Shown: positions 23,176 through 32,933 of the stretch, piece after piece
Position numbering within the stretch: the stretch's first letter is position 1
Layout of the letters: every line of letters starts with the position of its first letter
From: Didymella arachidicola
Lineage: Eukaryota > Ascomycota > Dothideomycetes > Pleosporales > Didymellaceae
Length of the DNA stretch: 64,000 bases
Assembly: GCA_016630955.3 (NCBI GenBank)
Contig: CM049992.1
Coordinates: 744,001-808,000, forward strand
Direction of reading: 5' to 3'
The notes under the pieces: generated by a model
Databases searched by the model: none
What the model was told of the DNA's origin: nothing
The model's input: only the letters and a program-made list of their open reading frames with translations
Translations under genes and position numbers: made by a program

Positions 23176-24081
23176 CACCTATGAGGTAGAAAGATGGCTC
23201 TAATTGATCTCTTGAAACGTGGAACTGGAGTGCGGTAGCCTTTGACAACAACGCATAAGATTCGAAGTGGTGAGTTACAGTAATCCACTTACCATACACT
23301 CCACTTGCAGTCGCCATAAAATCTACGAAATCAAAGACCTGTTTACACAGCTTGATCCATTGCATGTTGTTCCTGAACCTTGCCTAAACAAGCCTCTATC
23401 CAGAGTCTCAGCTGTTCAAGAGGATGTACACTTATAACTCAAACAAGACCATCCCACCGATCGTTCGTACATCTGCCCAGGATACCAGTCCGCAGACCGA
23501 GAGCCTTCTCGATCCAAACAATGTGCAGTCGTGTCAGAGCAGCTTCGGTGTTCTTTGGCTGAAAGTAAAAGTTCCCCGTTTCTGCGGCGCAACATCCTCT
23601 GCTCCCTCCTTCACCCCGGCACATGGGACTAGCACCTTATAGATCATTGGCTGCCCACTTATGATCCGCTCAGTGCTAATTAAATTATCAAGCGATACGC
23701 ATGGACCTCACGACGTGTGAAATCGATGCTGTCTGTGTGCGGTCGATGAAATTGCCGCAACTACGACCGTCTATCGAGGGGATCACCATGTAAGTCGGAG
23801 GCAATCAATGCACACACGAAAAGAGAAACTCTGTCTTGAAGATGGAAGGTGCTGGTAGGTAGAACAACCTTTGTAGGTACGTAAACATATGCAACCCCCC
23901 TGGCAAAAAGCAGAAAGTCCTTGACGCCCTGCTGTAAGCGAGAAGATTGGAGTCTGTCCGTGAGTTTGCTGAGCAGCCACGTGTTGCAGTCTAAATATAC
24001 AAAAGAGGTATCTTTCGGACACGAAAGGAGGGCATGGAAGCAGGAGGCGGGAATGACGCCCAGAGTCTTGATATGCTGGGG
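23176..24081. other. Intergenic between convergent units
   Basis: About 900 bp between the 3' ends of the CCCH pseudogene and YSC84. Short frames only (for example 23380-23642 plus). No recognised gene or repeat. Confidence 0.4.
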
Positions 24082-25596
24082 TTATACGGTCTCGACGTAG
24101 TTGCTGTATCGCTGTTAGAGCCAGAAAGGGCACATGATGTGAACATAGCATACCTGGGGAAGATGCCCTCTCTGTCGCCCACTCGGCCAGTCCACCAATC
24201 TGTCTCGTTGTCTGTCCTTTTAAGGATGGTGATGACTTCGCCCTTCTTGAAGCCGAGATCTCCGGGCTGATCAGGATCGAACGTGAATTTGGCAATGGCT
24301 TGGTCGGCGCCCAATGTCGCCTTCTTTTGTCCAAACACTGGCTTCGGCGCAGACGGTCGTCCTGGCGCCGGCGAGCGATCGCTGTATGAATAGCTGTCAC
24401 CGAACGTGGAAGAGCGGCTACGGCTGTTCAGGGAGTCGAAAGTCTCGTTGGGATTTGCGCGTGTTGAGAAGGAACGGTTGATGCCTCCTCCTGTGTTTGG
24501 TTGTCGGTCGTAGACATCGTCTGCCCAGGTCGATGAGCGCTGTGGGCGGTCGCGGTACTCGTACTCGTCGTTCCCACCGTGCTGGCTGCCTTGACCGAGC
24601 GAGCCTGTGCGGTCTCTCCTTATGCCCTCGCCCATAGCGGAGCCACTGCGCCCCTGCCAGACGACATTGTCGTGCGAGTCATCGTAGACTGGAATGTCGT
24701 TGTACATCCTGTCGTCTGCTGCTGCGCCACCACTACCAGAGAACACTCTCGAGTTGAGGACGCGCAGCAGAGGCTCGGCGGCCGGTGGTGGAGGAACCTG
24801 GCCACTCAGCAGCTCTCGTGCTGTCCACCTCCGGCCATAGAGCTTCTCGTTCGCGTCTCTCCTCTCGATCAGACCACTGCCTTCCAAACTGACACCGGCG
24901 AACAGTCCTTTGGTCTTGCTGTAACTGAAGACACCAGCCACGCCCTTCAAACTCGCGACTCCAGCTGCTTCCGCGTTTCTACCGACTGGGCCGGCTGCGA
25001 TCGAGACATTGCCGCCGAGCGTCAAAGAGCCGGCCTGCGCAAATGTGCGCACTGCCGAGGCGTCGTTCAGGATGAAGACAAAGTCAGTCAGCTCGAAGCC
25101 AATCTGCCCGCCGAATCCACCTCCGATTGTGCCAATGGCGGACGGCGCCGACCACGATCCATCTGCGAGGCGTGCGACGACCACACCGGAACCAAAACGT
25201 GCTGTACCGAGGAAACCAGCTTTGAATACGGTAAGGATCGCAAGGCCCTATATTGCACTTTTGTCAGTACATGTCGTACGTCGAGTCTCGGGCTTGGGCG
25301 CTTCTGGGCGGGCTGGGCGCGTTGCGGGGAGCCCGGAAGCTCGAAGAAGAAGGAAGCGCACCTTTGCGTTCGCAAGGACAGATGGCGGGATGATTTTGTC
25401 AGGCCCGAACGCTTGTCGGGGGTCGACAAAGGACGCCAGAATCTTGCCAGTTTTCCTGCACTCGCCTGCAGAGCGGAATGTCAGCGACGTCACAGTGCGG
25501 CCAGCCTCACGACTTCTGAGACTGGCCGATCGCGATAAGAGACAACGACTTACTCCTCATGGATGAGGGCAGGGGGTTGTTGAGTGAGAAGCCCAT
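24082..25596 (-). CDS. YSC84: Ysc84/Lsb3-type actin-binding protein (SYLF + SH3)
   Basis: Four exons: 25554-25596, 25362-25465, 24154-25247 and 24082-24103. The introns are 25466-25553, 25248-25361 and 24104-24153, and the product is 420 aa. The N-terminus is the SYLF lipid/actin-binding domain (about residues 1-215) with GPDKIIPPSVLANAKGLAIL, TVFKAGFL and WSAPSAIGTIGGGFGGQIG. A disordered Ser/Arg/Asp-rich linker follows. The C-terminal ~60 residues are an SH3 domain (AKFTFDPDQPGDLGFKKGE ... DWWTGR), completed by the tiny last exon, GIFPSNYVETV. In yeast this family works in actin patches during endocytosis, binding Las17 and phosphoinositides. Splicing restores the consensus at every junction, so structure and family are firm. 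Confidence 0.95.
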
Positions 25597-26769
25597 TGTC
25601 GAACTTTGGCTGTTAGGGACAAGTTTGCGGGGAACGAAGGGCTGGCAGCTGTCGTTCTGTTAAGCAGTGGAGCCGCCGCGAGGTGTGATGACAGCACTTG
25701 GTGTGGCCGAGTCCGAACGCGCGAGCTGCCGCCAAAGTCCGCCCATCACCTGAACGCATGCCGAGAGCCTTATTCCTCCGCACCTTGGCCACCGCATACA
25801 AGCACATGGCGAAATTACGCGGCCGAGTGCTAATCGAAAGCAGTGTACGACGACTGTGGCGATCCAGCGCAGGCGCTAGGGCGCCTGTTCTGTGTTGGAC
25901 ATGCTCAAATTCGTCATTCTTGGGAGGAGCGCCACATTTCGCGCAGCTCGCGCCGCAGGCGTGGCTGAGTTGCGCCTGCCACTTGACACAACGACAGCCA
26001 GCTACCGTCTGAACTACGAGGTCTGGGGCTCCGCACTTAGGAGCTATCCAGTTCCGGCTCGCTGACTTTTGTCGGTGCGTGCGGTCGATTGGAGCTGCTT
26101 ATGAGACACCGCCGCGGTCATGCCAGAGGCTTCACTTCGTGGTGACGTGAGCGGCAGAAACATAGCTGGCGATATAGTATAGTGATGTCTCTCTCCCTTT
26201 CACATACGATCATAGGACGTTGAAAACAAGTCTTCTCTTTCGCTCATCCCTATACCATACAAGATAAAGGCAATGTGGCTGAGGTATTCTATGCGCCTTT
26301 GGAACCAGCACGTGGCCGCCTATCATGCCGTACAGAATAGAGCCAGGGCCTTCTCCTTGTCAGCAACATGGTCGATGACCATGTAACTGGCACGTGGGCC
26401 AATCAACGAAGCTTGTTTTGGGGAACAGGCGGGAGATCGTACACTGACTACAATGACTCGGGTGTTAGAGTGGCGCTAGTCGAAGCTTGTCTCCAGGGAC
26501 ACCTTGCTACCTTGGTCTGCAATCACAATAGACACGTTCAGTAACAGCAACTCTAGCGAGCACGACGGATTTCAGGGCAATTTCTAGATTAAGACAGTCC
26601 CCTTTTTGTATAACCCACTAATTACCCCACAGCGCCGGACAAGGTCCGCGCTATGGCACTCCCTCGACTACACAATCCAACGGCCAGCTCTACCACGTGT
26701 CCACCATGATTCCCTACTAGCCGTCCGGCCAACCATCGAAAACCGCTACTGACTCGAGATGACGATCAT
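25597..26769. other. Intergenic, YSC84 promoter and effector A 3' flank
   Basis: About 1.17 kb. The first few hundred bases must include the YSC84 promoter. The rest has no recognisable ORF. A TATAGTATAG stretch lies near 26173-26182. Confidence 0.4.
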
Positions 26770-27121
26770 CTACTGCTTGTAGCAAGGGGTGCGGAATTGA
26801 GCAGTGAAGCCACTGACTTTGCTGTACTTTCCACCAGCGTTGCAGGCAGTGCCGACCTCAAGGGGGTTGTCGGTAGTCTTGCCGTCAGCGCGGTGGGCGT
26901 TAGTGCACCAGCGCTGGCAGTCAAGGTTGCCAATGCTAGCATCCTAGTATTTCATATTAGTATCCAAAATGTATTTCGTCCTGGTTCGTTCCTGGAGGGC
27001 TGCTCACATTGTAGGTGCAGCAGTGCGAGCCGTCTTGGAAGAGGCACTGGCACCACTGGGCAGCCTGAGTGGTGATGGCGCTGGCCATCAGCAGAGCGGC
27101 GAGGGAGAGGATGCGGACCAT
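26770..27121 (-). CDS. Small secreted cysteine-rich protein A
   Basis: Two exons, 27008-27121 and 26770-26943, with a 64-nt intron (26944-27007, GTGAGC...TACTAG, phase 0), give 95 aa. Residues 1-21 form a signal peptide (MVRILSLAALLMASAITTQA). The mature part has eight cysteines at 24, 26, 34, 35, 47, 51, 72 and 92, with the opening block WCQCLFQDGSHCC and a later CNAGGKYSKVSG. It is a paralogue of the genes at 28069 and 31714: same start (MVR), same cysteine order, same intron position three codons after the CC pair. I do not recognise a named family. Secretion and disulfide bonding are inferred; an effector-like or antimicrobial role is speculation. Transcribed away from B. Confidence 0.82.
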
Positions 27122-28068
27122 TTTGGCGGTTGTTGGAAGTATTGGGTAGGTAGTGGAAGATTGTAGAGTGGAATGGATGAGTCTTGGTGCTGTGAAGAGG
27201 CTGGATGTGGTTCCAAGGAGAGGATAACGGTCGATATTTAAGATGTTGAGGTCATAATATGCCTAACTACAACTTGCTTAAGCTCTTGATATATTGCGCC
27301 GAGTAGTGCTCATATTGGATTAGGTACTGGAGTGAAGGTAGCCCGGCCTCTCACCGTCTATCTAGATGATCGTATGTTCACGCGTGTCTGTGCATCTAAG
27401 GGTACCTATCCTCTAGGATGCAGTCAAGACATCCTATCACCAGCGGTCAATGTTTTGTGTGTCGATTACAAGGATCAACATAGGGAGCTATAACAAATGA
27501 GGGAGACCTCGCTTCTTTGTCGGCTGTTCTTTCAAACATCACGAGCTCACGGACCCAAAGCTCCACCATGTCACTTTTTTGCCTGCAAGCGCATTAGATC
27601 GGCCTGTCGTGAAATGATTCAGACACAAGGGCTTAGCACCTTCCAGGAATTGGTACAGTAGACCGTGCTTGCTTTTCGGCTGCTGATCCAAATATCATGA
27701 GCCCACTGATCAAGTGCTCTACCACGAACCCTCAACCTGTGAGCATAATTGACCCTGCTTCGCAATTCCTTCCCCCGTGAATTCACTACTCGGTCTAATA
27801 TTATGTGTCTCGTAAAAACGATTCCAGCCTGTGTGGTTTTCGGTCTCGTTGCTAGTGGAATTAGCGTGAAAACTTATCTCCTACTCAGCTGACAACAAAG
27901 ACTCATTTATGATAGACGAACATAAGCGTGTCATCCATATAAAGCTACAGACATAATCTTTCAAAGTAAAATATCAACCCATCACATTCGTTACCTTTGC
28001 AGCCCTATCAGCTCAGTCCCCTCATTTTCAATCCCACTCAACTACTCGTCAACCTCAACCACGAAAAA
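27122..28068. promoter_or_regulatory. Head-to-head promoter region of cysteine-rich genes A and B
   Basis: 947 bp between the two start codons. A TTAAATA-like box lies about 115 bp upstream of A (near 27234-27240) and TATAAA about 130 bp upstream of B. No further gene copy was found between them. Confidence 0.45.
27938..27943 (+). promoter_or_regulatory. TATA box of cysteine-rich gene B
   Basis: TATAAA 126-131 bp before the ATG of B, followed by the CT- and CA-rich leader common in fungal secreted-protein genes. Confidence 0.5.
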
Positions 28069-28388
28069 ATGGTCCGCCTTACTATCTTCGCCATTATTCT
28101 CGCCGCCGTCACTTCCGTCGCTGCTGACGGGTGGTGTCAATGCCTCTACGCCGATGGTTCTCACTGCTGCGTTGTTGTGAGTCAATAACAGCCCAAGCGA
28201 AGCCAAACGGCACATAGAAGTGACCAAATCTAACACCGCACTAGCAATACGGCATCAACAAGGCCTGCGAAGATCGCTGCAGGAACAACGGAAACTACAA
28301 GAGGAAGTGCAATGCTAATGGCAAGTACTCTGACGTTAGCGGTTGGAACGCACAGTGGCGCACCGGCTGCACGGATAGTCAGGTTTAA
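28069..28388 (+). CDS. Small secreted cysteine-rich protein B
   Basis: Exons 28069-28176 and 28245-28388, with a 68-nt intron (GTGAGT...CACTAG, phase 0), encode 83 aa. Signal peptide about residues 1-19 (MVRLTIFAIILAAVTSVAA). Eight cysteines at 23, 25, 33, 34, 44, 48, 58 and 78; opening block WCQCLYADGSHCC and closing block GKYSDVSGWNAQWRTGC. Without splicing the frame stops after 40 codons in the intron, so it is easy to miss. Paralogue of A and C. The spacing between cysteines 7 and 8 is 19 residues in all three proteins, while cysteines 6-7 vary from 9 to 20. Confidence 0.82.
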
Positions 28389-29138
28389 ATAGGCCTCGCT
28401 AGGGAACTCGCCAGGGTGTCTTGCGCAGTTCCACTCAAGCAATTGTTTCTTTACGATTTGGCAATTACTCTCGCTAGGAAGCTCGCATGTCTATAGGTCG
28501 GATTTCCTCCAAGTTCTAGATACACAACTTTAGATACGGCTGTCAATTAAAACCCCCTTGTATACCTTACTCGCCAGCTTGCACTATGATCTTCTACGTC
28601 TGATTCTGGAGAAATTGTGACTTCTGGATGACCATATACTACTCTTTCGGCTAGGGTTCACTACCAGAGGGAGTTGTGATCCTCGCAGTGGCTGGAGCCA
28701 GGGCTTGACTTGTCCCGGTTTCTATACCTGCAGGCTTTAAAATAGACCCTTCACTTTCTGTGAACATCGTGAGCACCTTATTAAACAGTCCAGATTCAAT
28801 GCTCGCTGCTGCCTCTGTGGCATTCCAAGCACTTTGTGGAATTCCTTAATTTGGTTATGTCTCTATTTGATCTATGTAGTCTGGAAGGTTCTCGTTGGTA
28901 CTACTGCAACAGCGAGCTGACTGCATCATGGTGACGTTAAATGAAGCACCCAATCAATCGTTGGTACTACCAACGACGACCTTCCTGAATCCCAACAACC
29001 AACTTGGTTTACTGCTTAGCGTTATGACTGACACGATTGCAGGCATGAAAATAACATGGAATGCCCAAAGACACGTTGCTGCTCGTGTATTGATTACCTT
29101 GTGTAATTGGTGTGACAAGAGTAGAGACGTCGCGGCCT
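28389..29138. other. Intergenic between gene B and transposon Tn1
   Basis: About 750 bp without a gene. Contains a 19-bp perfect palindrome at 28958-28976 and a repeat of its first half at 28892-28903. Confidence 0.45.
28958..28976. repeat. 19-bp perfect palindrome with nearby half-site
   Basis: TCGTTGGTACTACCAACGA has 9-bp arms around a central C. TCGTTGGTACTA also occurs at 28892-28903, 66 bp upstream. It could be a dimeric protein-binding site or the relic of a mobile element. Confidence 0.5.
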
Positions 29139-29140
29139 TA

Positions 29141-29184
29141 CCGAGTCCGTGCGCGTGACGCCCACCATCGCGTAACGCCCCGCT
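29141..29184 (+). repeat. Tn1 left terminal inverted repeat
   Basis: Begins CCGAGTCCGTGCGCG. Contains CGCGTGACGCCCA at offset 12 and CGCGTAACGCCCC at offset 29. Confidence 0.95.
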
Positions 29185-29228
29185 AAGCAAATCGCACCCC
29201 ATCTTCAACACCCCATAGCTCAGTCAAT

Positions 29229-31088
29229 ATGGACTCAATTCAAGAAGCGGCTACAGAATTCGATTTGCGCAATCATAAAGAACAACTTTCATACACAAAG
29301 TTTGCTAAAGCAAAGGGAGTTGATCGGTCTACGTTAGCGCGGAGGCACAAAGGGGTTTCAACTTCTAGGGAGGTCAAAGCAGTTAACCAACGGAAACTCA
29401 ACAACACTGAAGAACAAGAGCTTATTAAGCTTATTAATAAGCTTACTGAGGACGGATTCCCTCCTAACAGGCTTCAAATCCGAAATTACGCGTCTAAAGT
29501 AGCTGGTAGCAGCGTCTCTGATAGCTGGGTTACTCGCTTCCTCCACCGTCACACAGCTGAACTGGTCACCAAATGGGCAACAGGGAAGGATCGCAATCGC
29601 CACCAAGCTGACTCAGGGGCTTCTTTTGAGGCCTACTTCACACTTCTACACAGCAAGATAGCTGAGTACAGCATTGAGCCTCAGCACATGTACAATATGG
29701 ATGAGAAGGGCTTCATGATCGGGGTACTTGAACGTGCAAAACGAGTGTTCTCCCGGCCACTGTGGGACAGCAAGCAAGTCAGAGGTACTCTCCAAGACGG
29801 CTCACGGGAGTGGATCACGCTTATTGCTTGCATAAGTGCCTCAGGGGAAGCCCTGCCAGCAAGCCTCATATACCCAGCAGCCAATCAAGCTATATACTCA
29901 GGCTGGGTGGAGGATATCAAGCCAGGGGAACACTCAGTCTTTGTCAGCTCATCTAGTACAGGCTGGAGCAACAACGAGATAGCTCTTGCCTGGCTTGAAC
30001 AGGTGTTCGATCGCGCTACTAAGGCCACAGCACGGAGAAAGTATCGTCTTTTGATACTTGACGGCCACGGGAGCCACGTTACCCCTGACTTTATTGAGTA
30101 CGCCAACCAACGCAAGATACTCGTGATGATCCTTCCCCCTCACTCAACACACAGGCTCCAGCCACTGGACGTTTGCCTGTTCTCACCTCTGGCACGAGCA
30201 TACTCAAATGAGCTTACGCAGTTCCTCCAAAGCAGTCAGGGGACCTCTCCAGTCACTAAATCAAACTTCTTACACCTGTTCTGGGCGGCGTGGCAGAGCT
30301 CATTTCAGGAGTCAACAATCGTCAACTCCTTTGCAGCCACAGGGATATGGCCCCCTGACGCCTCTGCTGTACTCAAACAAGTCAACAACACTTATACAGA
30401 CAAAGAAGAACAATCAGGAGCTCTTAGACCAACAGACTGGAGGCGTATAAGGCAGGTACTTAAGGATCATGTGAAGGAACCTGACAGTGAGGCAGTGCGG
30501 GAGCTGACAGGGGCAATTCACTCTCTTACTGCCCAGGTTGAGCTGCTTACTGAGCAGAACAAAGGCCTGCAGGAGTCTCTTGCACACAGGAAGAAGCACA
30601 ATAAGAAGAGTAAGCCCCTGAGTCTCCAACAGCGGAAGGAGTACCAAAGTCAACCTGTATTTTGGTCTCCTCGGAAGGTCAGAGAGGCACACTATCGTCG
30701 GAAGATCAATGAGCAAGAACAGGAGGAGCAGCATCTTCAAAAGCTACGTCAGAAGCAAGAGCAAGTAGCAATTAAGCTTCAGAGAGCAAGAGAGGCTCAG
30801 GAGAAGCGTACAGAGCGTGAGAGAGCTAAGGAGGTGAGGGTGCAGGAGAAGGCTAAGAAGGCAGCTGAAGCGCAGCGTCAAAGGGACGCTCGTCAAGCTA
30901 CTACTGCTATCCAATTATCCCAAAAGGGTAAGCGTAAAGCCTTAAAAGCTACCTCAGGTAGCAATAAGCGTCAGAAACAAGCTGGTGATGCTGGTGGTGC
31001 GAAAGAAGCCCCTGAGGCACCCTCAGCTCCTCCACCAGTCACTACTCGCCGCGGACGCAACGTTAGGCTTCCAAGTAAATACAAGTAG
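29229..31088 (+). CDS. Fot1/pogo-type DDE transposase (Tn1)
   Basis: 619 aa, uninterrupted, ATG start 45 bp inside the left TIR. Order: a Psq/HTH-like DNA-binding region (about residues 10-45, SYTKFAKAKGVDRSTLARRH), a CENP-B-type second HTH (about 55-110, ending DSWVTRFLHRH), the DDE catalytic core, then a Lys/Arg/Glu/Gln coiled coil and a basic tail (TTRRGRNVRLPSKYK). Catalytic aspartates lie in YNMDEKGFMIG, LILDGHGSH and HRLQPLDVC; the second and third are 35 residues apart (DD35D). It binds its own ends and moves the element by cut and paste in the nucleus. All three acidic residues are present, so it is potentially active. Confidence 0.93.
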   Translation: MDSIQEAATEFDLRNHKEQLSYTKFAKAKGVDRSTLARRHKGVSTSREVKAVNQRKLNNTEEQELIKLINKLTEDGFPPNRLQIRNYASKVAGSSVSDSWVTRFLHRHTAELVTKWATGKDRNRHQADSGASFEAYFTLLHSKIAEYSIEPQHMYNMDEKGFMIGVLERAKRVFSRPLWDSKQVRGTLQDGSREWITLIACISASGEALPASLIYPAANQAIYSGWVEDIKPGEHSVFVSSSSTGWSNNEIALAWLEQVFDRATKATARRKYRLLILDGHGSHVTPDFIEYANQRKILVMILPPHSTHRLQPLDVCLFSPLARAYSNELTQFLQSSQGTSPVTKSNFLHLFWAAWQSSFQESTIVNSFAATGIWPPDASAVLKQVNNTYTDKEEQSGALRPTDWRRIRQVLKDHVKEPDSEAVRELTGAIHSLTAQVELLTEQNKGLQESLAHRKKHNKKSKPLSLQQRKEYQSQPVFWSPRKVREAHYRRKINEQEQEEQHLQKLRQKQEQVAIKLQRAREAQEKRTERERAKEVRVQEKAKKAAEAQRQRDARQATTAIQLSQKGKRKALKATSGSNKRQKQAGDAGGAKEAPEAPSAPPPVTTRRGRNVRLPSKYK

Positions 31089-31196
31089 CACAAGTAGTTC
31101 ACATAGGTCTATTTACTACTCTACTACAATATTATACAATATTTGCTGTTGTTGGTGGCTCAGTAACCTTATTTTTCAACAAGTCGATAGGATCTC

Positions 31197-31240
31197 AGCG
31201 GGGCGTTACGCGATGGTGGGCGTCACGCGCACGGACTCGG
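31197..31240 (-). repeat. Tn1 right terminal inverted repeat
   Basis: Exact reverse complement of the left 44-bp end, followed by TA at 31241-31242. Confidence 0.95.
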
Positions 31241-31242
31241 TA

Positions 31243-31713
31243 CTTCCGGGGATTTCATGCGACATGCGCACGCCCCCTGTGGAGTGCTCGGCGTACCTGC
31301 AAGCGACAGCAAGTGACCACACGAACAACAGACACTACTCTTCGGCCTCATTATTACGATCCTCACTTTCTCTGACTAGGCCGGTGTTGAATTAGAGCGT
31401 AGCACGTCCGTGATACCTCCTGAGCGGTCAAGGGGACCGGGCGTAGCCTGCCCAGTTGGCCTCTCCATATCTAGGTACCTACCTAGTCAGGACATTAATC
31501 CATTCAACCAATAGATCAATGCCCGTGGAGTGCTTCGTGTCTTCGCAAATATGAGTATGACTCGTGATGGATAGTCTCTCAGTCTGCTGGATTCTATAAA
31601 GATCGTTATTCTCTTGCGGTTCTGCGAAAACCTTCACTCATCACCACTGTCGCATCACTCATTGCATAACCCTACAGCCCAATTCAAATACATCGTCCTC
31701 ATCAACGCCTAAA
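31243..31713. other. Tn1 right flank and promoter of gene C
   Basis: About 470 bp, no gene. TATAAA at 31595-31600, about 115 bp before the ATG of C. A tandem-like TAGGTACCTACCTAG palindromic stretch sits near 31472-31486. Confidence 0.5.
31595..31600 (+). promoter_or_regulatory. TATA box of cysteine-rich gene C
   Basis: TATAAA 114-119 bp upstream of the start codon, matching the placement in gene B. Confidence 0.5.
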
Positions 31714-32036
31714 ATGGTCCGCCTTCTCACTATTGCCACCGTGCTCTTTGCGAGCGTAAGCAGCGTTGCTGCTTCGTACTGCCAGTGCCTTTACCCAGAC
31801 GCCAGCCACTGCTGCGCTATAGTAAGTCTTTATAGATCACTTCACACTCAAGCTCAACTCGCTCACGACGATGGTGTTTCTAGGAAAACATGGCCAATGA
31901 TTGCACAAGGATGTGCAACAAGGCGTCTAAGGACCATACTACTGCCGGACAGTGCAACGCCGGCGGCAAATTTTCCAGTGTCAGCTCGTGGAACGCCCAG
32001 CACCGCACGCAGTGTGCAGAGCCCTACATTTACTAA
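31714..32036 (+). CDS. Small secreted cysteine-rich protein C
   Basis: Exons 31714-31821 and 31884-32036, with a 62-nt intron (GTAAGT...TTCTAG, phase 0), encode 86 aa. Signal peptide about residues 1-20 (MVRLLTIATVLFASVSSVAA). Eight cysteines at 23, 25, 33, 34, 43, 47, 60 and 80; opening block YCQCLYPDASHCC and closing block GKFSSVSSWNAQHRTQC. The unspliced frame runs on to 32136 and hides the true second exon. Paralogue of A and B; B and C share the MVRL start and the WNAQ(W/H)RT block, so they are probably the closer pair. No family name recognised. Confidence 0.82.
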
Positions 32037-32843
32037 ATTCTGTAATGCACTTGCATTATCGGCAAAGCTCCTGCGAAAGCCTTCTCTACGGATGATTGCA
32101 TCGGAGGAGGACGTGCAGTCGACCTGTCTAGGTTAATAGGGGGGATGTCGACGATGGATTCGATCGGGAGAACGCGATATGGTATTGTTGGACAGCTTAT
32201 AGTTGATCAAGAATCAGAGGCTTACTAAGAGCATATCAATTGCCCGTCATCTGCTTCGCGATCCATGTCATTACTTCCTCTCTGAATGGCTACAAGACTC
32301 TGCACTCGGCCTCACCATCTTTCACTCATCAACTTGTAAATAAAACCAATAATATTCCAAGCATGCACCTCTGTCAATCACTCTAGAGTATACCAGCATG
32401 TAGTTGAAGATCGTTTGAGTAACATTCTACAACGGCAGCAGGCATTCACCGCTGAATAATCCAGAGTACTCTTACCTTGTAGAAGAGTGGAAGAGTTCCT
32501 TTGCAATTTGGGGCTACTACACTGGCACTTCTAAGTCCTGCGTTTCTTGCGCGCTTTACAGAGTCCCTGAATGATTTGCAAGGCGCTGGAGGGGATCCCT
32601 GTAATGTCGCAAATCGTGAACTACAGACTGCTTGTCGCCTAGGAAAGTTCCATTTTTCGACATTTATCGGGGCGGTGAGCGCTTAACAAAACGTAGTTCG
32701 GCGTTACCACTTACAGGGATTGTTTGAATCTGGAAATTAATATTGTAAGGGCTACTAACACTGATCTGGTACTAGGCCGCTTATGCTACACCGCGGCCTC
32801 GCTAGCCCTGTGTCTTCTGTAACTTGTTTCTCATAACGTGTTT
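32037..32843. other. Intergenic between gene C and Tn2
   Basis: About 800 bp with no supported gene. The open frame at 32501-32686 begins at TTG and has no recognisable content. Confidence 0.4.
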
Positions 32844-32845
32844 TA

Positions 32846-32874
32846 CCGTGTCCGTGCACCCAACGATCGGAGTC
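32846..32874 (+). repeat. Tn2 left terminal inverted repeat
   Basis: 29 bp perfect with the right end. AACGATCGG occurs at offset 17 and again at offset 34, just beyond the perfect part. Confidence 0.9.
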
Positions 32875-32933
32875 AACCAACGATCGGTGCACAACATCTA
32901 TACCAAATTTCAACGCGTAACAGCTCAACCACC

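Larger units (their letters stand above)
29141..31240 (+). mobile_element. Tn1: intact Fot1-like DNA transposon
   Basis: A 2100-bp element with perfect 44-bp terminal inverted repeats (29141-29184 and 31197-31240), bounded on both sides by TA (29139-29140 and 31241-31242), the Tc1/mariner-pogo target duplication. Size, TIR length and TA target match Fot1-like elements of ascomycetes. It carries one uninterrupted transposase gene. Perfect ends and an intact ORF suggest recent insertion. It lies between the paralogous genes B and C. Confidence 0.93.

Noticed and set aside
32501..32686. Possible fourth small secreted protein gene near Tn2
   Set aside because: Starts at TTG, lacks the CQCL...CC block and has only two cysteines.
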